This document shows positions 24,401-33,600 of a DNA stretch of 64,000 bases, in pieces. Numbering within the stretch: the first letter of the stretch is position 1; every line of letters begins with the position of its first letter. The translations under genes and the position numbers were made by a program. The stretch comes from Apodemus sylvaticus (Eukaryota > Chordata > Mammalia > Rodentia > Muridae): positions 80,890,126-80,954,125 of the forward strand of contig NC_067473.1 of assembly GCF_947179515.1 (NCBI RefSeq), read 5' to 3'. Under the pieces are notes generated by a model. That model saw only the letters and a program-made list of their open reading frames with translations. It was not told the origin of the DNA and did no database searches.

Positions 24401-25275
24401 TTCATTGTGTCCCATAGATTTGGGTATGTTGTGTTTTCATTTTCATTGTGTTCTAAAAAGTCTTTAATTTCTTTCTTTATTTCTTCCTTGACCAAGGTAT
24501 CATTGAGTAGAGTATTGTTCAGTTTCCACGTGTATGTGGGCTTTCTGTTGTTTCTGTTGCTATTGAAGACCACTTTTACTCCATAGTGATCAGATAGGAG
24601 GCATGGGATTAGTTCGATCTTCTTATATTTGTTGAGGTCTGTCTTGTGACCAATTATATGGTCGATTTTGGAGAAGGTACCATGAGGTGCTGAGAAAAAG
24701 GTATATTCTTTTGTTTTAGGATAGAATGTTCTATATATATCTGTTAAATCTAATTGGTCCAAAGCTTCAATTAGTTTCATTGTGTCCCTGTTTAGTTTCT
24801 GTTTTCCTGATCGGTCCATTGAGGAAAGTGCAGTGTTGAAGTCACCCACAATTATTGTGTTAGGTGCAATGTGTGCTTTGAGTTTTAATAAAGTTTCTTT
24901 TACGAAAGAGGGTGCCCTTGCATTTGGGGCATAGATGTTCAGGATTGACAGTTCTTCTTTTTGTATTTTTCCTTTGACCAGCAAGAAGTGTCCCTCAGGG
25001 TCTCTTTTGATGACTTTGGGTTGAAAGTCAATTTTATCTGATATTAAAATGGCTACTCCAGCTTGTTTCCTGAGACCATTTGCTTGTAAAATTGTCTTCC
25101 AGCCTTTTACTCTAAGGTAGTGTTTGTCTTTGACCCTGAGGTGTGTTTCCTGTAAGCAGCAAAATGTAGGGTCCTGTTTACGTATCCATTCAGTTAGTCT
25201 GTGTCTTTTTATTGGGGCATTAAGTCCATTGATGTTAAGAGATATTAAGGAATAGTGATTGTTACTTCCTATCAT
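21451..25275 (-). CDS. LINE-1 ORF2p: endonuclease and reverse transcriptase
   Basis: ORF2p nicks target DNA and reverse-transcribes L1 RNA at the nick (target-primed reverse transcription); it acts as an RNP with its own mRNA. The 1274-codon frame is unbroken, and its length matches the usual ~1275-1280. The N-terminal APE-type endonuclease keeps Asn14, Glu43 (LQETH), Asp145 (VGDFN), Asp205 (SKIDHI) and His230 (SDH), the positions known to be catalytic in human L1. The reverse transcriptase has TLIPKP, RPISLMNIDAKILNK, the GTRQGCPLSPYLFN block and the FADDM active site near residue 700. The C-terminal Cys-rich segment CWRGCGERGTLLHCWWDC keeps the C-x3-C-x7-H-x4-C pattern. The ATG at 25275 is 59 nt past the ORF1 stop and the frame opens with the conserved SLISLNINGLN region. 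Translation in this bicistronic RNA is expected to be inefficient. Competence is inferred from an intact sequence only. Confidence 0.95.
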   Translation of the reverse strand: MIGSNNHYSLISLNINGLNAPIKRHRLTEWIRKQDPTFCCLQETHLRVKDKHYLRVKGWKTILQANGLRKQAGVAILISDKIDFQPKVIKRDPEGHFLLVKGKIQKEELSILNIYAPNARAPSFVKETLLKLKAHIAPNTIIVGDFNTALSSMDRSGKQKLNRDTMKLIEALDQLDLTDIYRTFYPKTKEYTFFSAPHGTFSKIDHIIGHKTDLNKYKKIELIPCLLSDHYGVKVVFNSNRNNRKPTYTWKLNNTLLNDTLVKEEIKKEIKDFLEHNENENTTYPNLWDTMKAVLRGKLIALSASKKKMERAYITSLTTHLKALEQKEAISPRRSRRQEIIKLRAEINQVETKRTIQKINNTRSWFFEKINKIDKPLARMTKGHRESIQINKLRNEKGDITTETEEIQKIIRSYYKSLYSTQLENLEEMDNFLDRYQIPKLNQDQLDHLNSPIMPKEIEGVIESLPTKKSTGPDGFSAEFYQTFKEELTPILFKLFHKIETEGTLPNSFYEATITLIPKPHKDPTKKENFRPISLMNIDAKILNKILANRIQEHIKTIIHHDQVGFIPGMQGWFNIRKSINTIHYINKLKEQNRMVISLDAEKAFDKIQHPFMLKVLERTGIQGPYLNIVKAIYSKPVASIKLNGEKLEAIPLKSGTRQGCPLSPYLFNIVLEVLARAIRQHKEVKGIQIGKEEVKLSLFADDMIVYLSDPKNSTRELLQLINNFSKVAGYKVNSSKSVAFLYSKDKQAEKEIREMTPFTIATNSIKYLGVTLTKHVKDLYDKNFKTLKKEMEEDLKKWENLPCSWIGRINIVKMAILPKALYRFNAIPIKIPTQFFTELERAIIKFIWNNKKPRIAKTILSNKRKSGGISIPDLKQYYRAIVLKTAWYWYSDRQEDQWNRIEDPEMNPHTYGHLILDKEAENIQWKKDSLFNKWCWFNWRSACRRMRIDPSLSPCTKLKSKWIKDLHIKPDTLKLIEKKLGKTLEDIGTGRKFLNRTPIAYALRARIDKWDLIKLQSFCKAKDTIKRTNRQPTNWEKIFTNPTSDRGLISNIYKELKKLDSRKPNNPIKKWGTELNKEFSPEELRMAEKHLKKCSTSLVIREMQIKTTLRFHLTPVRMAKIKNSGDSRCWRGCGERGTLLHCWWDCKLVQPLWKSVWRFLRKLGTLLPEDPAIPLLGIYPEDSPPCNKDTCSTMFIAALFVIARCWKEPRYPSTEEWMQKMWYIYTMEYYSAIRNNEFMKFLGKWMELENIILSEVTQTQKVNHGMHPLISGY

Positions 25276-25334
25276 TTTTGACGTTATTTTTTAAATTTGA
25301 ATGCTTAACTTCTTTTGGGTTTGATGAAAGGTTA

Positions 25335-26606
25335 CTATCTTGCTTTTTCCAGGGTGAAGTTTCCCTCCTTGTATTGGTGTTGTCCTCCTATTATCCTTTT
25401 TAGGGCCGGGTTTGTGGATAGATATTGGGTAAACTTGGTTTTGTCATGAAATATCTTAGTTTCTCCATCTATGGTGATTGAGAGTTTTGCTGGATATAGT
25501 AGTTTTGGTTGGCATTTGTGTTCTCTTAGAGTCTGCATGAGATCTGCCCAGGACCTTCTAGCCTTCATAGTCTCAGGTGAAAAGTCTGCTGTGATTCTGA
25601 TAGGTCTTCCTTTATATGTTACTTGGCCTTTTTCTCTTACTGCCTTTAGTATTCTTTCTTTGTTTAGAATATTTGGTGTTTTGATTATTATGTGACGGGA
25701 AGTATTTCTGTTCTGGTCCAGTCTGTTTGGAGTTCTGTAGGCTTCTTGTATATTCATGGGCATCTCTCTCTTTAGGTTAGGGAAGTTTTCTTCCATAATT
25801 TTATTGAAGATATTTGCTGGCCCTTTAAGTTGTAAATCTTCACTTTCATCTATGCCTATAATCCTTAGGTTTGGTCTTCTCATTGTGTCCTGGATTTCCT
25901 GGATATTTTGGGTTACAAGCTTTTTGCATTTTGCATTTTCTTTAACTGTTGAGTCCATGGTTTCTATGGAATCTTCAGCATCTGAGATTCTTTCTTCTAT
26001 CTCTTGTATTCTGTTGTTGATATTTGTATCTCTGTCCCCTGATTTCTTCCCAAGGCTTTCTATCTCCAAAGTTGTCTCCCTTTGAGTTTTCTTAGTTGTT
26101 TCTACTTCTGATTTTAGATCCTGGATGGTTTTGCTTAGCTCCTTCACTTGCATGTTTGTGTTTTCCTGTAATTCTTTAAGAGATTTTTGTGTTTCCTCTT
26201 TCATGAGCTCAGCCTGTTGACCAAAGTTCTCCTGTATTTCTTTAAGAGATTTTTGTGTTTCGTCTTTCATGACCTCAGCCTGTTGAGCAAAGTTCTCCTG
26301 TATTTCTTTAAGTGTTTTTTGCATTTCCTCCTTGTTGGCTTTTGTATTCTCCTGGATTTCTTTCAATGATTTTTGTGTTTCCCTTGCAAGGGCTTCTAAC
26401 TTTTGATCCATTTTCTCCTGAATTTCTTTATGTATGACCTTCATGTGTTCCTGTACCAGCATCATGACCAGTGATTTTAAATCCAAATCTTGTTTTACTG
26501 GTGTGATGGGGTATCCAGGACATGTTGGTAGAGGAGAATTGGGTTCAGATGTTGCCATATTGCCTTGATTTCTGTTAGTGACGTTCCTGCGTTTGCCTTT
26601 TGCCAT
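25335..26606 (-). CDS. LINE-1 ORF1p: RNA-binding coiled-coil chaperone
   Basis: ORF1p trimerises through a coiled coil, coats L1 RNA and is a nucleic-acid chaperone needed for retrotransposition. The frame has 423 codons, longer than the ~357-371 I recall for common mouse copies. Order: basic start MAKGKRRN (residues 1-8), a coiled coil from about 55 to 235, an RRM from about 242 (RRPNLRIIGIDE), and a C-terminal domain with EAYRTPNRLDQ, RHIIIKTPN, KGRPIRITADFSPETMKARR and a KFTQYLSTNPAL end. The extra length lies in the heptad region: residues 79-159 are four units starting K(S/T)LKE(I/L)QEN, two of them full 22-residue copies. The ATG at 26606 is the family's normal start. It is followed by ORF2 after 59 nt. 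Nothing looks broken. Confidence 0.95.
   Translation of the reverse strand: MAKGKRRNVTNRNQGNMATSEPNSPLPTCPGYPITPVKQDLDLKSLVMMLVQEHMKVIHKEIQEKMDQKLEALARETQKSLKEIQENTKANKEEMQKTLKEIQENFAQQAEVMKDETQKSLKEIQENFGQQAELMKEETQKSLKELQENTNMQVKELSKTIQDLKSEVETTKKTQRETTLEIESLGKKSGDRDTNINNRIQEIEERISDAEDSIETMDSTVKENAKCKKLVTQNIQEIQDTMRRPNLRIIGIDESEDLQLKGPANIFNKIMEENFPNLKREMPMNIQEAYRTPNRLDQNRNTSRHIIIKTPNILNKERILKAVREKGQVTYKGRPIRITADFSPETMKARRSWADLMQTLREHKCQPKLLYPAKLSITIDGETKIFHDKTKFTQYLSTNPALKRIIGGQHQYKEGNFTLEKAR
26130..26372 (-). repeat. Length-polymorphic repeat region inside L1 ORF1
   Basis: Codes for residues 79-159. Units: 79-96 (18 aa), 97-118 (22 aa), 119-140 (22 aa) and 141-159 (19 aa, partial). The two full units are direct 66-nt repeats (26187-26318), each containing LKEIQENF then QQAE(V/L)MK. 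Murine L1 ORF1 is known to vary in length through 66- and 42-nt repeats at this place. Confidence 0.9.
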
Positions 26607-27799
26607 CTAGATCTCACTGGTGTTAGTTTATCTTGTCAGTGCTGGACTCACCAGTGCAAGCTGCCCCTTCCCAGTTGGCCTCTGGTGCACAGCTTACCTC
26701 CTGCACTGCTTGTAGACAGTGTGCTGCTGCCCACGCTGTTCTGATCCCAAAGCAGGCACCCGAAGGCTCCCGCTGGGGCCCGCTGGATTCACTGGAGCAC
26801 ACTGACTTCTCCCAGCTGGCCCCCCGGAAGCCCAGCTAGCCACTTGCAGGACTTGGAGATGTAATGCTGCCGCCCAGACTGATCTGGATCCGGAAGCGGA
26901 GAGAGTAGAGCTAGGGGCTTCTGCCTGAGGCCTTGCCCCAGATTGTGTCTGTGGAGCAGATGGAGCCCGTGTGCACTCCCAGGGAGTGCCGACCGTGTAT
27001 GCTACTGTGACCTCCCCTGTGTTCCGCTCACTCAGCTGGGCAGCCGATCTGCCAACCGGGCTGTCGCACACAAGGTTAGCCTGGCCGCCCAGTCCCTGAG
27101 TCCAGGCAAAAGCCTGGGAGGCCAAGGTCCGAGCAAAGTTCCCCTGGGGCTATGACTGATAATTGGGTTTGCCAGGTGACTAGGATGGCGGGCGTGCGCG
27201 CCCGCGCTCCCTGAAAGCGCCGGGAGAGTCTGCTTTGCTAACAATCACCTGGGCGGGTTGACTCACAGATGGCCCACCAAGCCGCCCAGTTCTTGGGGTC
27301 AGTCCTGTGCCTTTTGGGGCCTGGACCCCCGCTTTGTTAGCCTTAGGCTATGCCTGTTACAGGTCTGCCCGCCTGAGCTCTCTGTCGTCCTGCAGGCAAA
27401 ATGGCGGCGGCACGCTCGCAGGCCTGGGCAAAAAACCTCCTGGTTGGGTTGGCACCCCGATGGCCCCCCGACCCGCCCAGGGCCTGGGTGCAGGCCAACG
27501 CCCGTCGGGCTCAGGCCACCGCGGTGTTGGCCTCGGATTATGTTTGTGTACCTCAGTCTGTCCGATTCCTGGAGTACGGATCCAAGATGGATGCTCCTCT
27601 CCTGACTGGTGGGAGGCCGAGTTCTGAAGTGGCCTCCGTGCAGGAAAGGCGCCGCACAACTGCAGCTGCTTGCTGCCCGGCTGGTCAGCGAAGGTCAGTG
27701 GTCGTGGGCGCAGGGCCTAACTGGTCCCTGTGACGCCTTGGTTCCACTGCTGATGGCCCTTCAGCTGGAGCAGCCACTGCTGCCGCTGCCGCCGCCGCC
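26607..27799 (-). promoter_or_regulatory. L1 5'UTR / internal promoter, GC- and CpG-rich
   Basis: About 1.2 kb between the 5' target-site duplication and ORF1, much more GC-rich than the surroundings, with many CpG sites, especially at 27370-27799. By analogy with other rodent L1s it should hold the RNA polymerase II promoter driving minus-strand L1 transcription. I saw no clear tandem ~200-bp monomers like those of mouse A or Tf families. YY1-like words lie on the + (antisense) strand: aaaatggcggc (27398-27408) and ccaagatgg (27582-27590). The sense strand also has a 143-codon open frame (26694-27125) with no recognisable feature. Confidence 0.75.
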
Positions 27800-27814
27800 T
27801 TGAATAGACTTCTT
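27800..27814 (+). repeat. Target-site duplication, L1 5' side
   Basis: ttgaatagacttctt, the exact partner of 21169-21183, directly after the CCGCCGCC start of the L1 5'UTR. Confidence 0.95.
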
Positions 27815-27987
27815 AAGTCTTCCAAATGAATTTGTTAATTTACAAATATTCCGAGAGTGATAGAATGCAGTAGAAAATAAGTCGGTGAATTCCTTCGAAT
27901 TTCAGAATGCAACAGATCTGAGAAGAGAGTCAGGGCATCTTGACCTGTCAGATTTGCTGTTTTAACCACATAAGAACCAAGGATGGA

Positions 27988-28165
27988 GTTGGCTGAAATG
28001 GGTGGCTCAGTGGGTAAAGACAACCTGCCACCAAACCTGATGACCTGAATTCACTCCTCAGACCTCAAATGGTGGAAGGAGAGAATAGACCTCTGAACTT
28101 TATAGCTTCTCCATGGCTTCTGCCTACTTGAAAAATAAAGAAATGAATACAGAAGAAAAACTAAA
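27988..28165 (+). repeat. B3 SINE
   Basis: gggtggctcagtgggtaaag, acctgatgacctgaattcac, tcaaatggtggaaggagaga and cctctgaactttatagct match the B3 order of tRNA-like head, 'ccacatggtggaaggagagaac' and 'gacctccaca' blocks, ending A-rich (aaaaataaagaaatg). Confidence 0.75.
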
Positions 28166-28504
28166 CATAAAACAAAGTAACCAACAAAAGTGCTGCCCAA
28201 ACCACCTGGAGTTTCCTTTCCCAGGACCATTTGGCCTGGTGCATGAACTGCGCTGGGGCCTGATGTACCATACCACACTTTTGGCAGTGTAATGATCATC
28301 ACTGTGTTAGAATTTTACATTTGCTGACTCTGCTATGGAATTAAGAGATAGGGACAGTTGGGTTGATATTGCTCAAACTAAAGAAAACTCAAAACAGAAT
28401 CGTTGCGTTGTGTGGAACCAGTTGTTTTCTTCTTTTGATTGTTTTCACCACTCTGAGAATTTGGAAATGTTTTGTGTTTTCTTTTTCAACCCATTAGCTC
28501 ATTG

Positions 28505-28540
28505 TATAAAGTGAAGATTTGGTATAAAGTGAAGATTTGG
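28505..28540 (+). repeat. 18-bp tandem duplication
   Basis: tataaagtgaagatttgg occurs twice back to back (28505-28522 and 28523-28540) with no mismatch. Confidence 0.95.
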
Positions 28541-30506
28541 TACATATAGCTTTGCGTCTTTAAAATTAAACATGATATAAACAACTATCCATATTCATGG
28601 GTTTTTTTTATATATACACATATACACAAACAGAAAGATGTGGGAAAGAAAGGCCTGCATGTTTCAGGATTTGGTGACAACATAATCCAGATGTAAGCTT
28701 TCTCCTAGGGTCAAGTAAAACTGGCCAGCATTGGGTTTCAAATGGTCCTGGGAACAAAGGAGGCAATAGGGCTCGCTCATGCAGCACAACTTCTGCCTGA
28801 CTGCCATGGGACAATTCCAGGCTATCATTCAGTTAGTTTATGTCCTTTTCTAAACTAAAGTTTCCTTTCCCAGGAAACTTTTCATTGAGCGCCCAGTGAA
28901 TAGATGTCAAAGATGGCCATTCAAGCAGCAGGGACTTATCTCCGGAAGCAGTCTTGTTTACTAACCGAAAGGTGTCCACTGAGGCAAAGTGAAGAAGAGA
29001 CTTCCTTTATTTCCACTTTGGGGGAATACATTTTTATACTCTGTAGTCAGTACAAGCAATCTGGTAGAGAACCAGTCTTCAACAGTTGAGCAAATCTGGA
29101 GGCTGAGGTAGAATTGACTGTAATAGAGTGGAGGCAAAACTAAAATGATATTTCTATCTAAAATGAAACAATTCTTCCAGTGATTTGCACAAAGCAGTGT
29201 CTTGATTGGCATGTGACATTCTGGCTCAGAACACAGTCAGCTGCTTGGTAACTCCTGCCCCTCTGAGCAAAATCTCCAGCTGAGACCAAGAAAGGGATCA
29301 TATAATTTGAGGAACCTTGCTGTTCTGTGACATACTATTCTGTTGTTAAAGCTTTCTGATTCTCTAATGAGTGTCACGACTCAGGATATCCTTGAGCAGA
29401 GTTTTGGAATTTTGCTTCTTGTGAAATTTTGCCTTGTCAAAGCTGTCTTCTGATTTTTACTCACACCCACAACACAACCTTTTCCTTAAATCTGAGAGTC
29501 AAAACCCTATGCTAAATTAAATAACTATACTTTTAATACAGATCATAGACGTTGATTTTTCTAGTGTTATGAATTCTAGCATACAATTCCACTGAGTATG
29601 AAATACAATCTGATCTCTATTACTTGTGCCTTGACTAACGCTCATTTTTTTTTTAATTTGCTAAAGTGGATTCTCAAAAATTAACATTCTTGAATAAAAT
29701 GTCCACCTTTTGGGCCTTACGTTTAACTGTTTGAAACTTCTTGGTTTTTGCATTTAGAATGTAAAATTAATAGTTATTTTAAGGATTAGTTCTAAATTTA
29801 CATGAATGGCACCATTTTAATATAAAAGGGTATAAAGCATGTAAGGGTAGTGTTACTGACAATTTCATCTGAGGTGAATGCATGAACTTAAGAGAGAATG
29901 ATCAGATGTTTGCAGCCATTCAGAATGTTTTGCCTTTCTCAGACACACATTGCAAATGACAGCTCATGTGCCACATGACTTGTGATTGTGCATCAATACC
30001 AGGATGCTAGGACTGTTGCTGAAGCCTGGCTGGCATTTCAGCCATGTCTATAAATTTAAAGACCAAATACTGGTGATGGAAACATTTTATGAAGATAATT
30101 TAAGCAAAAAGAGTGCTTTTGGACCTGAACCTTTGGTGTGTTAATTTTTACATGATTTTTAAACACCTGTTATGTGCTCAAAGTTAATATTAGCATGAAA
30201 AAAGTAAGAATCTTGTCAAAATTCAATTTCTCTGTCCTCTATCCACATCTCAGAACACACCACTGAATTTATCCGTGTAGATGTGGCCTTGTGTCTGGCA
30301 ATGTAAGCTTACACCCTTGGTCTGTCTGACCATAGTAAGGAAACTCTTTTGCCAACATCAGCAGGGAGGCTGCTTGAGTAGCGGAGCCTGTCTCAGTGGG
30401 ACAGTGACTTTAATGGCTCAGTTGCTTCTAAGAATCCTTCCTGTCATTGGGCCAAACCTCAGTTCTGAACTCTTTGTGCCTGATTTGTCTTCCTGTGTGG
30501 TTTCAG
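28541..30506. other. 5'-flanking or 5'-intronic sequence of Itprid1
   Basis: No repeat or upstream coding exon recognised. The first coding exon starts after a splice acceptor, so this stretch is probably intronic or promoter-proximal, and a non-coding first exon may lie here or further left. I could not find it by eye. Confidence 0.4.
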
Positions 30507-30690
30507 TAAGGTTGTGGAATCACCTTCATGATAATGGAGAAATTACAAGGATCTGACACCCCCAGAGCAGGCCTGGAGAAGAGCAAGAGAGAGATCCTAA
30601 GACATACCAAGAGGGCATGGGCGCCTCTGGATGGGCATCTGCTTCCCGACTCTGAGGAAGAAAACCCAATGGTCACTATGTATGTGCAAG
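30507..30690 (+). CDS. Itprid1: Itprid1 coding exon 1 (start codon)
   Basis: Acceptor gtgtggtttcag precedes a 21-nt untranslated stretch, then ATG at 30528 and an in-frame ATG at 30534. It codes residues 1-54 (SKREILRHTKRAWAPLDG then LLPDSEEENP) and ends in phase 1 at caag/gtaagg. The basic-then-acidic N-terminus has no known domain. Which ATG is used cannot be settled by eye. Confidence 0.85.
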
Positions 30691-33600
30691 GTAAGGGTCT
30701 TTCTAGGGGTCTAGGAAGTGCTCTGCTGTGTGCAATTAGGGCTCTGAGGCTTTTGCTTGGAAACAAGTGACTTCTAAGGACTTGAACTTGGTATTAAAGA
30801 AACAAGTGTTCCAGGAGTGATTTCAGGCAATTCTATAAAATAGACATACATGACTTCAGCACAAATAGACCAGATAATCAATAAGCACTGCTTCTGTTCC
30901 ATTTCAATACCCTCATCCTAAAAACCCAAGACTCTGAAGACACATCCAGGCCCAAGCCAGAAGGCTTCTCCTTCCTCCTCCAATACCTCCTCCTTCTCTT
31001 CCTCTTTTTTCTTCTCCTCTGTATCCTTCTCCCAGTTTCTTCCTTTTCCTCTTTCTCCTGTTCTGTCTCTTCCTTCTCTTCTTCCCCAACCTCTTTTCCT
31101 CTGCCTCCTTTGCCTCTTCTCTTTGATTTTATTTTCTTCTTTCTCTTCTTTGTGTACATGTGTATGAGAGAGACAGAGACGTCATCTCACTGAACCTGGA
31201 GCAGGGCAAGTGAGCTAGACGGGCTGCCAGGGAGACCAAGGGATCTGGGTTCTACTAGTTCAACCATGCCCTGCTCTCCAGTGGGTGCTGGGGATGCAAA
31301 TGCAGTTCCTTATGTTAGTATAACAACAAGCACTTGAACCGCATGCCATCCCCCCAGCTCCCCATGAGCCTTCTTTCAGAACACCATTCTATTTAAAATG
31401 TCTTGGGCATCTTGCATGAGGTACTGGTTATCATTTCACTAACATGAAAAAGTAATAAAGGAGAAAACATTCCCATTTTATGTATGCATGGTACCACAAA
31501 TGAAGACCACTCGGCATCTCCCAGGTTTACTGGCTGCTTTGCTTTACCCGATAATCTATGTGAGAATTATTCAAGTATTTTACAGATAAAGTCAGACTGA
31601 GCCCAGGGTATGAGGTAGTAGCTAACAAGAACTAGAGCAAATGTCTCTCAGAACCGGTTCTGCTCATCTCCTTTCTTTTTCCATTTTCTTTTTTTTTTTT
31701 TTAATTTTTTTTAGCCAGTGCTAAAGATCCACCTTAAAAGGCTGGAGCCTTTTTAACACAGGTTGCCTTTGGAGATCCTGGGACTCTATGGCAATTTGTC
31801 CCTGGAATGAATGCAAATCTGGTTTCTAACCTGGCAGAGAACATCTTGCAAATAAACATTGCTGGCTAGCTGCCTTAGGTAAATGTTGGGATTTAATAAG
31901 GAGAGGTTCCGTGGTGATTTAGGGCCAACAAGAGAGAAACAAAAGTCTCATACACTTCTCTATTCATTGTAGTCACGCTAGGCAATTTTACATCCACCTC
32001 TCACCTCCATTGACTCATTTTTCTAGTCCTTTATGTTTTGTTCCTTTTTTTCTTAAGTTATAGTCTTTTGGCAAGTTTACATCCATTCTTGGAAGAGGCT
32101 GATTATGGAAAACAGGAGGTTGTGCCTCCAGGGGGAAAATGAATATGCTTACACGAACATGTGACTAACTAGGTAGGAAACAGAGCTGCGGAGTGTGGCA
32201 GATGATAGAGTGGATCATTGTAGCTGATTGTGCTTTGACTAACAGAACTAATTCATTTTCTTTGTAGAAAATTCCAAACAGGAAAGTATCCAGCAGTGGC
32301 TGGACTCTGGATTCTTGTAAGTGGTGTCTTATTTTATTATTTTATTTTTGCATGTCTGTATGCTTTATACATTTCTCTTGCAAAGTTCCATGAAAATAAT
32401 GTTGGTTAGCCCTCCCTGGAACAGGCTCTCAGCCATGGGTTTGCAGGGTGGGAGAAGTATGGGTTTACATATTAACCGAGTATTTGAGGATTGCTACATT
32501 ACTTCAAAACTGTATGTCAGTGTAAAAGTGCAAAGGTGAAATATTTGGATTCAACAGCCCTGAATTTTGTTGTTGTTCATCAGTTTAATTACAAAAGCAA
32601 CTTGCCAATCTCTTTACATACTTGTTGGGCTCACAGTGCTTTGCTTCTTTTATAGTGTCTCTGTAAATGATAACTTCCAGCAAGCCATCAACCATCCTGG
32701 TAAGGCAAGAAAACCCATCGAAGCTGTGCTGTGTGGAGCTGAGTAGATGTGTATGTGAAAGGCATACACATCTAATAGAACTTCCTCAAGTGAGACTCAG
32801 AAGAGGCTCTCAGAAATAAGTCCATCTTCTCTCTTGATTTTATAAGACTAGGACTTAGAAAGTGCAGCCATGTCCCCAGCACTGGGTGATGGGCTGAAAC
32901 CAGGGTTCTTGCGACCATCAAACATTCAGACTGTAGCAGGGAACTCTCAGGGCCTATGTAGACATTTATAAGGATGTAATTATGTAAACAAAATTGGTTA
33001 GTTATTCATAATATATTATAGTTTTGTTTCTAACCTTATTTTCTCTCTTTTTATTCTTTTTTTTTGCTATTGAACATAATATTTCTATCTTTTCTCTAAT
33101 GATATGTTTATCCTAGAGATGAACAAATGACTAAATCCTAAAACAAAGAGCACAAATATTTCTGAGGTAGAAAGTGTATCATACTGCTTCCCTGGGGTTT
33201 GATAATAACATTATTAAAATAATGAGTACAGGTCTCATGGATTTCATCTTTATTAAATGAAAATGCCAGACTTCATGGGATCTGAGATTCCTCCACTATA
33301 AAATGTGCCTATTTTTTAAATACCTCTCAGATGGATTAGATGAAATCTTGTGGGTAAAAATGAAAATCGGCATCAACTCCATGACACCTTGGTCATATGT
33401 GTTAAAATAATGTTCTAGAACTGATTAAATGACTAAAGAATAACTCTAAATATGACATAAACTAGGAATGTAATGATTACAGAGACAATTACTAGTCTTA
33501 AATTACCTTGCTGTTCTTATCTTATATCCTCTACCACCATCTTCAATTAAGAGTGACTATTGCTTGTCAATCCTCTTAAATTGGGACATTTTACTTTTTA

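Larger units (their letters stand above)
21184..27799 (-). mobile_element. Full-length young LINE-1 with intact ORF1 and ORF2
   Basis: A 6.6-kb minus-strand element with all expected parts: a GC-rich 5'UTR of about 1.2 kb (26607-27799), ORF1 of 423 codons, a 59-nt spacer, ORF2 of 1274 codons, a short G-rich 3'UTR and an A-rich tail. A perfect 15-bp target-site duplication flanks it. The pre-insertion + strand was cut between ctt and aag at 27814/27815, close to the L1 endonuclease preference TTTT/AA. Neither ORF has a stop or frameshift, so this looks recent and possibly retrotransposition-competent. It sits about 2.7 kb upstream of the first Itprid1 coding exon and is transcribed away from it. 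Confidence 0.95.
30691..32267 (+). other. Itprid1 intron 1
   Basis: gtaagg...tttgtag, 1.6 kb. Holds a pyrimidine-rich tract and a minus-strand tRNA-derived SINE, listed separately. The T-rich run near 31680-31715 may be the tail of a further minus-strand retroelement that I cannot name. Confidence 0.8.

Noticed and set aside
21686..24586. Several + strand open frames of 60-195 codons
   Set aside because: They are antisense shadows of the intact L1 ORF2 and have no features of their own.
26694..27125. 143-codon sense-strand frame in the L1 5'UTR as a third L1 protein
   Set aside because: GC-rich region with few stops, no recognisable domain and no support in the family; not called as a gene.
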